A stretch of DNA of 64,000 bases from Myxococcales bacterium. Its GTDB lineage: Bacteria; Myxococcota_A; Bradymonadia; UBA7976; UBA1532. The position numbers and the translations under genes are program-made. The DNA lies in contig JACKDN010000022.1 of the NCBI GenBank assembly GCA_020633465.1, positions 1 through 64,000 on the forward strand. The letters are read 5' to 3'. This document shows positions 25,856 through 35,593 of the stretch, piece by piece; position 1 is the first letter of the stretch, and the number at the start of each line of letters is the position of its first letter. Below the pieces are notes generated by a model that was not told the DNA's origin, searched no databases, and saw only the letters and a list, made by a program, of their open reading frames with translations.

Positions 25856-26937
25856 TGGCGGGCGACGGCACCGGGGTCCTCTTCCGCGTCACCACGTTCG
25901 GTGAGTCGCACGGGCCGGCGCTGGGCGCCGTGGTCGAGGGCTGCCCGCCCGGGCTAGCGCTCGATATCGACGCGCTGCAGGCCGATCTGGACCGCCGGCG
26001 GCCCGGCCAGAGCAAGCTGACCACGCCGCGCAAAGAGGCCGACCGCGTCGAGGTGCTGAGCGGCCTGTTCGAGGGGCGCACCACCGGCACCGCCATCGCG
26101 CTGCTGCTGCGCAACGAGGGCGCGTACTCGAAGTCCTACGATCACGTGCGCGACCTGTACCGGCCGGGGCACGCCGACTTCACCTACGCGGCGCGCTACG
26201 GGGTGCGCGACCACCGTGGCGGCGGGCGGGCGAGCGCGCGCGAGACGGCGGCGCGGGTGGCGGCGGCGGCGATCGCCCGGCAGTGGCTGGCGGCGGCGCA
26301 CGGCGTCGAGGTGCTGGGCTGGGTGGCCTCGGTGGCGGACGTCGAGGCGGTCGTGGACGCCGGCGCGGTCACCCGCGAGGCGGTCGAGGCCCACGCGACG
26401 CGCTGCCCCGATCCGACCGCGGCGGCGGCGATGGAGGCCGCCATCAAGGCCGCGCGCGCCGACGGCGACACGCTCGGCGGCGTCGTGGGCTGCCTGGCGC
26501 GCGGCGTCCCCGCCGGCTGGGGCGCCCCCGTCTTCGACCGGCTCGAGGCCGACCTGGCCAAGGCGTGCCTGTCGCTGCCCGCGTGCAAGGGCTTCGAGAT
26601 CGGCAGCGGCTTCGCCGGCACCCGCCTGCGCGGCACCGAGCACAACGACGCCTTCGTCATGGAGGGCGACCGCGTCCGGACGGCCACCAACCGGGCCGGC
26701 GGCGTGCTGGGCGGCATCTCGACCGGTGAGGACATCCTCGTCCGGGCCGCGTTCAAGCCCGTCTCGAGCCACTTCGCGCCGCAGCAGACCGTCACCACGG
26801 ACGGTCGGGCGACGACCTTCCGGAACAAGGGGCGCCACGATCCGTGCGTGCTGCCCCGGGCCGTGCCGCTGGTCGAGGCGGCGATGCTGCTGACGCTGGC
26901 CGATCACGCGCTGCGGGCGGCCGCCGTCCGCGGCTGA
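25855..26937 (+). CDS. aroC: Chorismate synthase
   Basis: This 360-residue enzyme makes chorismate from 5-enolpyruvylshikimate-3-phosphate using reduced flavin, the last step of the shikimate pathway. Signatures present: TTFGESHGPALGAVVEGCPPG at the N-terminus, RPGHADFTYAARYG, DHRGGGRASARETAARVA, and RNKGRHDPCVLPRAVP near the C-terminus. Length is normal. The ATG overlaps the E1-alpha TGA by one base (TGATG), an unusual partner for aroC. Three bases separate its stop from the convergent Cys-rich lipoprotein. Confidence 0.97.
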   Translation: MAGDGTGVLFRVTTFGESHGPALGAVVEGCPPGLALDIDALQADLDRRRPGQSKLTTPRKEADRVEVLSGLFEGRTTGTAIALLLRNEGAYSKSYDHVRDLYRPGHADFTYAARYGVRDHRGGGRASARETAARVAAAAIARQWLAAAHGVEVLGWVASVADVEAVVDAGAVTREAVEAHATRCPDPTAAAAMEAAIKAARADGDTLGGVVGCLARGVPAGWGAPVFDRLEADLAKACLSLPACKGFEIGSGFAGTRLRGTEHNDAFVMEGDRVRTATNRAGGVLGGISTGEDILVRAAFKPVSSHFAPQQTVTTDGRATTFRNKGRHDPCVLPRAVPLVEAAMLLTLADHALRAAAVRG

Positions 26938-26940
26938 ACG

Positions 26941-28356
26941 TCACTGCAGGCAGGCCAGCACCTGCTGACAGCCCATCTCGGACTCGCCGAAGCACGACCA
27001 CGCGGCGTCCGGCACCTCGGGCGCGTCGCCCAAGCAGAACAGCGTGCAGAAGCCGGGCTCGCGCAGCTCGGCGCCGTCGCTGCCCTCGGGGATGCACGGC
27101 GCCAGGTTCTCGCACGCCGCGGTGCACACCGCCGGGCTGCGCTCGGTGGCGCCGGTGCACAGCGGCACGAGGCCCCCATCGTCGTCGTTCTCGGGGGTGT
27201 CGGTGGTCAGGAAGCCGACGATGGGGGCGATGGCCTCGTGGTCGCAGGGCGACTCGGGGCCCACCGAGGTGACCGCCGCCACCGACACCTCGCCGGCGCG
27301 CACCAGGGCGCGGCACAGGCCCACCAGGCCCGCCTCGACGGCGCCGAGCGACTCGGCCGGCGCGTCGCAGGTGGGCGCCTCGAGCACGCACGCGGCGGCG
27401 CGGGCGCCGTAGGTCTCGCACGCGCCGGGCGGCGGCTCGACCCCCGGGTTGGGGTCGCCAGCGAAGCAGGGCCCGAGCGCGTCACAGGCGTCGGCGTCGG
27501 CGGTGCAGGCCCACGCGCCGCCCGGATCGGGGAACACGGCGCACAGCTGGAAGCAGCGGTCGGCGTTGCGCAGGTAGGCGTTCTCGGCCTCGGGCGGGAT
27601 GCACTCGGCGACCAGCTCGCAGGCCGCGTCGCAGGTGGGCGGCGGGTTGCCGGCCTCGTCCGCGCAGTAGGCGGCCATGCCCCCGCCGTCCTCGCCGCCG
27701 TTCAGCTGCTCGTCGACGATGTTGGCCAGCACCTCGGCCTCGCAGGGGGTGTTGGCGTTGATCAGCGTGCCCAGCTGCACGGGGTCGAGGGTGCCGTTGC
27801 CGGCGGCCTCGTCGCAGAAGTGCGTGTAGGCGCCGACCAGCCGGTCGTCGATGGCGCGCGAGCGGGGGCACGCTTCGCCCAGGCAGGCCACGATGCGCTC
27901 GGCGAAGACGGTGCACTCGTCGTAGTGGGTGGGCCGCCCGGGATCGGCGACGCAGGCCTCGCTGACCGCGTCGCCGATCGTCTGGCCAGCGAAGGCGACC
28001 AGATCGCCGCAGGTCTCGGTGCCGGCGGCGACCGGGGCGAACGAGGGGTTGGCCGCGCAGCCGGTGGCGCAGGCCGCGGCGAAGGCGTCCGCGTCGGCGT
28101 CCGGGCACACCTCGGCCGCGCAGCCCACGAAGCGGGCGCAGACGGCCACGCAGGGATCGGGGCCCGCGTCGGCCATCGGCCCCGCGTCGGCGCTGGGCGC
28201 GCCGTCGGCGTCCGAGCCGCCGTCCGGGCTGACGCTGCCGTCGAGCTGGCCCGAGGGCGCCGCGTCGGCGCCGGGCTGCTGCACGCTGTCGTTGTCTTCG
28301 GTGCAGCCGGCGGCCAGGACGGCCGCCAGCGTCAGGGACAGGGAGATGCAACGCAT
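26941..28356 (-). CDS. Cys-rich lipoprotein
   Basis: This 471-residue lipoprotein has signal and lipobox LAAVLAAGC (C18), followed by an Asp/Ala/Gly linker to about residue 72. The rest has roughly 30 cysteines arranged as recurring units of the form C-x3-C...C (for example PCVAVCARFVGC, TCDAACELVAECIP, VCTAACENLAPCIP). They suggest four or five disulfide-rich helical modules exposed outside the cell. The modules recur in the next gene upstream (28452-29751), so the two are paralogues. No enzyme motif is evident. The genes are separated by 95 bases and may share transcription. Confidence 0.75.
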   Translation of the reverse strand: MRCISLSLTLAAVLAAGCTEDNDSVQQPGADAAPSGQLDGSVSPDGGSDADGAPSADAGPMADAGPDPCVAVCARFVGCAAEVCPDADADAFAAACATGCAANPSFAPVAAGTETCGDLVAFAGQTIGDAVSEACVADPGRPTHYDECTVFAERIVACLGEACPRSRAIDDRLVGAYTHFCDEAAGNGTLDPVQLGTLINANTPCEAEVLANIVDEQLNGGEDGGGMAAYCADEAGNPPPTCDAACELVAECIPPEAENAYLRNADRCFQLCAVFPDPGGAWACTADADACDALGPCFAGDPNPGVEPPPGACETYGARAAACVLEAPTCDAPAESLGAVEAGLVGLCRALVRAGEVSVAAVTSVGPESPCDHEAIAPIVGFLTTDTPENDDDGGLVPLCTGATERSPAVCTAACENLAPCIPEGSDGAELREPGFCTLFCLGDAPEVPDAAWSCFGESEMGCQQVLACLQ

Positions 28357-28513
28357 CGCGGGGCCTCCGGCGCGCCGGGTGGAGCGCCGAAGGTACCGCA
28401 GGGCCGACCGCGGGCACAAAGAGCCCGAGGTCGGCGACCGCGCCGCGGGGATCAGCCCTGGGCGCCGCCCATGGCCGCGCCGCCCGCGCCACCGGCGCCC
28501 GCCGCGCCGCCGG

Positions 28514-28776
28514 CGCCGCCCATGCCGGGCTCGGCCCCGCCAGCGCCGCCCATGCCGGGCTCGGCCCCGCCAGCGCCGCCCATGCCGGGCGCGCCCGCGC
28601 TACCGCCCACGCCGCCCATGCTGGCTGCCTGCGCGCCGCCGCCCTGCGCCGCCCAGCGCCGCCCGCGCCGCCGCCCGCGCCGCCCATGCCGGGCTCGCCA
28701 CCCATGCCGGGCATGCCGCCCATGCCGGGCATGCCGCCCATGCCGGGCGCGCCGCCCATGCCGGGATCCTCACCGT
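28514..28776. repeat. GC-rich tandem repeats encoding GMGG tail
   Basis: A 30-base unit (CGCCGCCCATGCCGGGCTCG plus ten bases) runs from 28514 to 28590 in almost three copies. An 18-base unit ATGCCGCCCATGCCGGGC repeats from about 28700 to 28776. On the minus strand they encode Gly-Met-Gly-Gly-Ala and Gly-Met-Pro-Gly runs of the lipoprotein. Confidence 0.75.
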
Positions 28777-29516
28777 CGAGGCACGCGTTCACCGCGGCGC
28801 AGTCGCCCGCGTTGTCGTTGGCGCACTCGAAGTTCTCGGTCAGGTCGGCGCTGATGACGCAGGCCGCCGACACAGCTGCCGACGCAGCTCGGCCAGCGCC
28901 TCCGGCGGCACCTCCTGCCCCATGGTGTCGGCGCAGTCGATGACGTTCTCGCAGGCGCCCTCGCAGACGGCGGGGTCGGTCTGGGGGCCCTCGGTGCAGA
29001 ACGCACGCAGGGCGCCGTCCTCGCCGGTCATCGGATCCTGACCGACGACCGGATCGATGCCCGGAGCGAGGGTGCCGAACAGGGCGCGCCAGCGATCTGC
29101 TGCACCTGGGCAACGGTCACCTCGCCGCTCTGCACGAACTGGACACAGCCGACGGCCTGCTGCGTGGCGAAGCCATCCTCGTAGTCGGCCAGGTTCTCGC
29201 ACTTCTCGGTGACGCAGCGAGCGTAGGTCGATCCGAACGCCGAGCAGGCCTGCTCGACGTCGCCGCCGCCGCCGCCACCGCCGCACAGCTGCTGGATGTC
29301 GGGCGACACCTGACCCACCGCCTGGATGACACCCTCACAGGTGTTGGCGCTGTTGATGATGTCGGCCAGCTGGGGCGACTGATCGCAGGCGTCGTTGCAG
29401 CCCGCCTCGAGGCCGGGCGCGGTCGTCGCGTCGATGCCGGCGCAGGCCGGACCGGCCGCGCAGGTGGCCAGCTCGCTGCAGGCCGCGGCGCAGGGGTCGC
29501 CAGGGTTGCCACCCGC

Positions 29517-29655
29517 GCCAGGCTCGCCGCCCGCGCCCGGGGTGCCGCCCGCGCCCGGGGTGCCGCCGGCGCCCAGGCGTGCCGCCGGCGCCGGGCGTGC
29601 CGCCCATGCCGGGCGTGCCGCCCGCGCCGGGCGTGCCGCCCATGCCGGACATGCC
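29517..29655. repeat. 18-base tandem repeats encoding GTPGAG/GTPGMG
   Basis: About seven units of the type GCCGCCCGCGCCCGGGGT encode Gly-Thr-Pro-Gly-Ala/Met-Gly just after the lipobox of the broken lipoprotein. One unit near 29571-29580 is one base too long and shifts the frame. Confidence 0.75.
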
Positions 29656-29928
29656 ACCATCATCGGTCGGGGCGTCGCTGCCGCCGTCGTCACAGCCAAA
29701 GACGGTGAACGCGAGCGCGCCCGTCAGCAGCCACTGAAAGCCCTTGTTCATTCCTTCGTTCTCCCCGTGTGGAATGAAAGTGTGTCGTCGCGGCCCCGGG
29801 GGCGGACGCGTCCGCGACGCCCCGGCCCAGGAATCGCCGGACCCTACACCAGCCCACGAGACGGGGTCAACGCCGCGAAGCCGCCTGGGAGGCGGACTTG
29901 GGGAGGATTGAGAGGTTCCCGGGCGGGC

Positions 29929-30873
<945 letters not shown>

Positions 30874-30889
30874 GGGCCCTCCCGGGGGT

Positions 30890-31749
30890 TCAGTCGGCGG
30901 TGGCGCCGGCGACCAGGCTGCGAACCACGACCGATGCGCAGACGAGGCCGAAGGTTCCGGTGACGAACGAGGCGCTGCCGTCGATGCGCGCGCGCCGGTC
31001 ACAGCTCAGCAGACCGTTGTCACCCTGCGGGCAGACGCAACGAAACCCTCGCCTTTCTCGTAGGCCAGCGGGTGCGGCGTGATGCAGGGCTCGTCGGTGA
31101 ACACCGCCGGGATGCCCCACGCGGCGCGCCCCCGCGGGAAGTCCCACTTCTGCCGCAGGATGCGCCGCACGTTCTCGGCCATGCGGTCGTGGCTGGTCTT
31201 GTTCAGGTCGGCCACCTTCACGCGCGTGGGGTCGATGCGGCCGGCCGCGCCCATCGAGGTCACGAGCGGGATGCCGCGCTGCTTGCACGTCGCGATCAGG
31301 TGGCACTTCGCGGTGAACTGATCGATGGCGTCCACGACGAAGTCGGGCTGGCCGTCGAGCAGCGCCTCGCTGACCTCGGCCTGGTAGAACTGCTTGATCG
31401 GCTCGACCTCGGCCTGCGGGTTCACCAGGCGCAGGCGCTCGGCCATCAGCGTGGCCTTGGGCTTGCCGATGTTGCCCTTCAGCGCGTGCAGCTGCCGGTT
31501 CACGTTGGTGACGCACACGTCGTCGAAGTCGACGATGCGCAGGCGGCCGACGCCGCTGCGCGCCAGCGACTCGGCCGCGAAGCTGCCCACGCCGCCCAGC
31601 CCCATGACCACGACGAACGCGTCCTTCAGTCGCGCCATGCCGGGATCGCCCACCAGCCGACCCATGCGGTCGAAGCGGCGGTGCAGCTTGTACTCCTCGC
31701 TCGGCTGCTCGCTGGGCGGCGGCTGGCCGTGGAACGACAGGCCCTGCAT
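30890..31749 (-). CDS. tcdA: tRNA threonylcarbamoyladenosine dehydratase (frameshifted)
   Basis: This E1-like ThiF-family enzyme cyclises t6A37 of tRNA to ct6A using ATP. The N-terminus RFDRMGRLVGDPGMARLKDA, the nucleotide-binding VVMGLGGVGSFAAESLARSG, IVDFDDVCVTNVNRQ and the SMGAAGRIDPTRVKVADL segment are all diagnostic. The frame breaks near 31037-31040 within GGTTTCGTTGCGTC. One missing base there joins GEGF to VCPQGDNGLLSCDRRARIDG and the C-terminal GSASFVTGTFGLVCASVVVR. The 860-base span is exactly one base short of 287 codons. The conserved tail in the other frame argues for a sequencing error rather than decay. ATG 31749 overlaps the TatD stop by one base. Confidence 0.88.
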
Positions 31750-32527
31750 CAGGCTCCCTCCTCGAACGGCCCGAACAGGGCCGCGGCGTTGCGCGCGGTC
31801 GCGCGCAGCACGGTCTTCTTCGTCTTCGCCGCGCGCGCGGCGACGGCGGCGGCCACCCGGCGCACGCAGGCAGGGCTCGTTGCGCGCCGGGCCGTCGGGC
31901 AGCGGCTGATCGGGGCGTCCGTCTCGACCAGCAGCCGGTCGAGCGGCACCCGCGCCGCGGCCGCCCGCAGCTTGCGCGCGTGGGCGTTCACGATCGGCCC
32001 GGCGAAGCTGACGTGAAGGCCCAGGTCGACGCAGACCTCAGCCACCTCGGCGCTGCCCGAGAACGCGTGCATCATGCCGCCCGCCGCGGGCACGCCGTCG
32101 CCGCGCAGCACCTCGAGCGCCGCGCCGTGCGCGCGGACGACGTGCAGCACCACCGGCAGGTCGCGCTCGCGCGCGAAGGCCAGGTGCGCGCGGAAGGCCG
32201 CGGTCTGCGCCTCGAGGCTGTCGCCGAAGCGGCCGTCGAGGCCGGTCTCGCCCACCCCGACCGCCGCGTCGGCGCCCCCTCGAAGGCGGCGGGGAGCGCG
32301 GCGACCGCGGCCGCCCAGTCCTCGCCCTCGGCGACGCACATCAGGTGCAGCCCGGCGGTCCACTTGACGCCCGGGCCCGCCAGGGCGCGCTGCGCCGGCC
32401 AGTCCGCGGGGCGCACGCCGGCCACCACCAGGCCGCCGACGCCGGCCGCGCGCGCTCGCTCGAGCACGGCGTCGCGGTCGCCGTCGAAGGCGGCGAAGTC
32501 GAGGTGGCAGTGGGCGTCGACGTACAC
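31749..32527 (-). CDS. TatD-family metal-dependent hydrolase (frameshifted)
   Basis: This amidohydrolase-fold nuclease begins with VYVDAHCHLDFAAFDGDRDAV, the metal-binding HxH motif of the family. The frame breaks at a C/G run at 32275-32279: one extra G would give EGGADAAVGVGETGLD, which carries the conserved catalytic glutamate. The second half has LPVVLHVVRAHGAALEVL, MMHAFSGSAEVAE and LLVETDAP. A second, compensating pair near 31905 and 31870 turns the expected DAPDQPLPDGPARNEP into an out-of-frame stretch and then restores the frame. The 779-base span is one base short of 260 codons. The GTG at 32527 lacks a ribosome-binding site but has TATAGA eight bases upstream. TatD proteins act as 3'-5' DNases or deaminases. 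Confidence 0.85.
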
Positions 32528-32567
32528 GGCTGGCTTCTATAGCGAAAGCGGCGGCGCGACGCACGCG

Positions 32568-34322
32568 TCAGTGGGCGTCGGAGCGTGACGGAGCGTAGCG
32601 GGCGTCGCCGGCGCTGGCCGCGACGACGCGGTAGCGGCCCAGGGGCAGCGTGGCGGGCAGGCGCAGCTTCGAGGCGAAGCTGCCGTCGGCGCCGGTGGTC
32701 ACCGCCTCGCCCACCGGCACGGGGGCGCCCTCGCCGACCAGGTACACCTGCACCTTCACCCCGGGCACCGGCGAGGCGTCCTCGGCGCCCAGCAGGTGGC
32801 CCTGCACGACCAGCGGCAGGTCCTCGCCGCGGAAGCCCTCGACGGTGCGGTCGCGATCGGCCAGCCGCAGCATCGTCGGCGCGCCGGGGCCGCCGCCCGA
32901 GGCGGCCGGCAGCCCGGCTGCGCGGGGGTGGGCTCGCCCGGCTCGCCCGGCAGCGGCACCTCGGGCGCGGGCCCGTCGAAGGTGGCCTCGCCGTCGCCGG
33001 GCTGGGACACGGCGTCGCCGCCGTCGCCGCCGGCGCCCCACCCCCACCGCCCGCGGCGCCCGCGCCATCGGCGCCCGGCCCCAGCCCGGCGGCGCGCCGG
33101 TCACCGTCGGCTGGTCGCCCCCGTCGCCCGGCGGCGCCCCGCGGGTGACCATGGCGCTGTACTGGTTCAGGTAACGCTCCGGCTTGGGGAACGCGTCGGG
33201 CGGCGGCGTGTGCAAGCGTCGCCCCTCGCCGCCCGCGAGGTCGAGCGAGGGCGCCTCGCCGCCGAGGTCGATGCGGCGCCAGCTGCCGTCGGGCGCCTGC
33301 ACCTCGACGAAGGCGTGGGCCTCGTTGTGGACCACGCGCGTGGGCACGCCGGCCGCGCGCGCGGCGACGATGAAGGCCAGCGAGCGGTGGCGGCAGACGC
33401 CGACCTGGCCCAGCGCGAGATCCTCGGCCAGATCGCCGCGCGCCGGCGGCGGTGGCCCGGCCGCGAAGCCGCGGAACCAGGCGACCAGCTTGCCCAACCC
33501 CTGGTCGAAGGGATCGGTGGGGCGCACGCCGAGGGCCTCGAGCACGCGCTGGCCCGAGGCGAGGGCGTTGGGCGGCAGCGCCGTGCCCGGCGCGCCCTGG
33601 CGAGCGCCCAGCGGTACGTTGCCGGGCACGTCACCCGCGAAGTAGCGGGCGTCGGCGTCGACGAGGAACACGACCCGCACCGGGCCGCGGTGATCGGCGC
33701 GGACGTAGAAGTTGTCGGCGGCGTCCTTCTCGAAGGCGACGCCCACCTCGGGCTCGGTGCGCGCGGCCAGGATGCGCATGTCCGGCGCGACCGAGGGCAG
33801 CGAGGCCGCCCGGCCGGGGGTGGCGTCGACGGTGACGTCGCCCCAGAACAGCTCGCGCCCGGGCACCGGCGTGCGGGGCGAAAGGGGCACCGGCGTGCGC
33901 GGGCCGGGGGCGATGGTCAGGCGGTAGTCGGGCTCGACGCGATCGAAGGCGACGTTGCGGCGCAGGGGCGCCACCGTCGGGTTGAACATCGCGTGGTACT
34001 TCAGGCCCTCATCCTGCGTCGTGTTGCGGTCCGGCAGCGCCTCGTCGGGGCGGACGACGCTGTCCGGCGACGGGGGGGCGTCGGGCGGGCGCATCACCGG
34101 CGCGGCGGGATCGGCCGGGCCGGGCGCCTCGAGGCGCGCGCCGTCCCGCTGCACGGCGGCGGGGACGGGCTCGCCCGCCTCGACGACGGTGGCCGGGGCG
34201 TCGGCGGGGTCGTGCTGGGCGAAGAAGCCGGGCGGCACGTACTCGTGGCGCAGGCGCCGCGCGTCCTGCGCGGCGGCCGGCGCGGTGAGCGCGGTGATCG
34301 TGGCGAAGAGCGCGAAGCGCAC
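32568..34322 (-). CDS. Exported transglutaminase-like protein (internal frame breaks)
   Basis: This is a 584-residue protein as written. GTG 34322 is chosen because GGAGGTGCC precedes it and a signal peptide follows (VRFALFATITALTAPAAAQ). The N-terminal half is unrecognised beta-rich sequence. A transglutaminase-like core at about residues 310-385 has the triad Cys (GQVGVCRHRSLAF), His (NEAHAFVEV) and Asp (SWRRIDLGGEAPS). A Gly/Pro-rich linker then leads to a C-terminal beta-sandwich (DLPLVVQGHLLGAED...) resembling a carboxypeptidase-regulatory or bacterial Ig-like fold. Within the linker, three single-base deletions between about 33060 and 32925 change frame three times and cancel out; the alternative frames read GADGAGAAGG and SQPGDGEATFDGPAPEVP. 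It is probably a periplasmic or surface protease-like or cross-linking enzyme. Confidence 0.7.
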   Translation of the reverse strand: MRFALFATITALTAPAAAQDARRLRHEYVPPGFFAQHDPADAPATVVEAGEPVPAAVQRDGARLEAPGPADPAAPVMRPPDAPPSPDSVVRPDEALPDRNTTQDEGLKYHAMFNPTVAPLRRNVAFDRVEPDYRLTIAPGPRTPVPLSPRTPVPGRELFWGDVTVDATPGRAASLPSVAPDMRILAARTEPEVGVAFEKDAADNFYVRADHRGPVRVVFLVDADARYFAGDVPGNVPLGARQGAPGTALPPNALASGQRVLEALGVRPTDPFDQGLGKLVAWFRGFAAGPPPPARGDLAEDLALGQVGVCRHRSLAFIVAARAAGVPTRVVHNEAHAFVEVQAPDGSWRRIDLGGEAPSLDLAGGEGRRLHTPPPDAFPKPERYLNQYSAMVTRGAPPGDGGDQPTVTGAPPGWGRAPMARAPRAVGVGRRRRRRRRRVPARRRRGHLRRARARGAAAGRAGRAHPRAAGLPAASGGGPGAPTMLRLADRDRTVEGFRGEDLPLVVQGHLLGAEDASPVPGVKVQVYLVGEGAPVPVGEAVTTGADGSFASKLRLPATLPLGRYRVVAASAGDARYAPSRSDAH

Positions 34323-34528
34323 GGCACCTCCCGCGGCGATGCTACCCCGCCCGGCGCGGCGGGTCGACGCTGGCGCGGCGTTCGAGGAGAGGCCGGCCGG
34401 GCGCATGATGGTCGGCGTGGTGGGCGAACCCGAGGGCGCACCGCCCCGATTCCCCGGCGCGTGCGATCCTCGTCGACGACGACGACGGCGACCACGACCA
34501 CGCGGTGCGTTCGGGGGCACCGCGGCAG

Positions 34529-34557
34529 GTGACAGCGTGCCACGCCCGGGGTAGAAC
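34529..34557 (+). promoter_or_regulatory. Probable leaderless promoter of plsX
   Basis: GTGACA (34529-34534) and TAGAAC (34552-34557) are spaced 17 bases apart. The plsX ATG at 34565 starts only eight bases after the -10 box and lacks any Shine-Dalgarno sequence, so the transcript would begin at or next to the start codon. Confidence 0.5.
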
Positions 34558-34564
34558 ACGGGCC

Positions 34565-35593
34565 ATGGCGACGATCGCTCTCGATGCGATGGGTGGCGAC
34601 CACGGGGTCGGCGCGGCGGTGCGGGCGGCGGCCAGCGTGTCGCTCGACCGCGACATCGGCGTGCTGCTGGTGGGCGATCAGGCGGAGATCGACGCCGAGC
34701 TGCGGCGGCAACGCTACGACGCGAGCTACCTGTCGGTGCACCACGCCAGCCAGGCCGTCGGCATGTGCGACAACCCGCGGGCGGCGCTCGACGCCCACCC
34801 CGACGCCTCGATCCTGGTGGGCGCGCGGCTGGTCAGCGAGGGCGCGGCCGACGCCCTGGTGAGCGCGGGCAACACCGGGGCCTCGATCCTCGCCTGCGCG
34901 CGCCACTTCAAGACCCTGCCCGGCGTGCCCCGCACGGCGCTCGCGGCGGTGTACCCGACCGAGCGCAAGCGCGGGGCGCACCACGACCCCTTCGCGCTGA
35001 TCCTCGACGTGGGCGCCACGCTGCACTGCGACGCCGACACCCTGGTCGCCTTCGCCCACATGGGCAGCGCCTACGCCGCGCGCATCTCGCGCAACCCGCG
35101 CCCCCGCGTGGCCCTGCTGTCGAACGGCGAGGAGGCCAACAAGGGCCTGCCCGAGATCGTCGCGGCGCACGAGCGGCTGGCGCGCGATCCGCACCTGAAC
35201 TTCGTCGGCAACGTCGAGGGCGTCGATCTGCCGCGGGGCAAGGCGGACGTGGTGGTCACCGCCGGGTTCACCGGCAACGTCGTGCTGAAGATGCTCGAGG
35301 GCATCAGCGAGACGGTCGTCGACCTGGCGCGCTACGCCTACCGCAACAAGCTGGCCTGGCGCGCCGGGCTGTGGATGCTGCGCGGGGGCATCCTGCAGCT
35401 GAAGCAGCTGACCGACTGGCGCCAATACGGCGGGGCGCCGATCCTCGGCTTCGACCACCTGTTCATCAAGGCCCACGGGCGCAGCAGCGATCGGGCGATC
35501 GCCAACGCGCTGAAGGTGGCCAACAAGGCGGTGCAGAGCGGGCTGTGCGAGCAGATCGCGGAGCAGCTGAGCGAGGTCGGGAGCCGCTCGTGA
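34565..35593 (+). CDS. plsX: Phosphate acyltransferase PlsX
   Basis: This 342-residue peripheral membrane enzyme converts acyl-ACP to acyl-phosphate, the donor for glycerol-3-phosphate acylation. It starts with the canonical IALDAMGGDHG, has ADALVSAGNTGASILACARH, LLSNGEEANKG, FVGNVEGVDL and GFTGNVVLKMLEG, and ends with the GGAPILGFDHLFIKAHGRSS region. Length is typical. The usual neighbours rpmF, fabH and plsY are absent. Instead its stop overlaps the start of an App1-type phosphatase (GTGA), suggesting a link in phospholipid metabolism. The promoter evidence points to a leaderless message. Confidence 0.96.
   Translation: MATIALDAMGGDHGVGAAVRAAASVSLDRDIGVLLVGDQAEIDAELRRQRYDASYLSVHHASQAVGMCDNPRAALDAHPDASILVGARLVSEGAADALVSAGNTGASILACARHFKTLPGVPRTALAAVYPTERKRGAHHDPFALILDVGATLHCDADTLVAFAHMGSAYAARISRNPRPRVALLSNGEEANKGLPEIVAAHERLARDPHLNFVGNVEGVDLPRGKADVVVTAGFTGNVVLKMLEGISETVVDLARYAYRNKLAWRAGLWMLRGGILQLKQLTDWRQYGGAPILGFDHLFIKAHGRSSDRAIANALKVANKAVQSGLCEQIAEQLSEVGSRS

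Larger units (their letters stand above)
28452..29751 (-). pseudogene. Cys-rich lipoprotein with Gly repeats, four frame breaks
   Basis: This gene begins with a good signal and lipobox, ALAFTVFGC (C20), followed by CDDGGSDAPTDDGG and GTPGAGGTPGMGG repeats. Frame changes occur near 29575, 29090, 28875 and 28650. Followed across them, the product is about 433 residues: Gly-rich linker, Cys-rich modules (PCAAACSELATCAAGPAC, VCEGACENVIDCAD, ECANDNAGDCAAVNAC), then a long GMGG/GAGGAE repeat tail ending AAMGGAQG at 28452. Every module matches the intact paralogue at 26941-28356. At 29571-29580 one 18-base repeat unit has a single extra base, which directly accounts for the first break. This is either a decayed gene or a consensus error in GC-rich repeats; I favour error. 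Confidence 0.6.

Noticed and set aside
28514..29655. Regular GC repeats considered as a CRISPR array
   Set aside because: The units are 18 and 30 bases without spacers, are in coding phase, and encode Gly-rich repeats.
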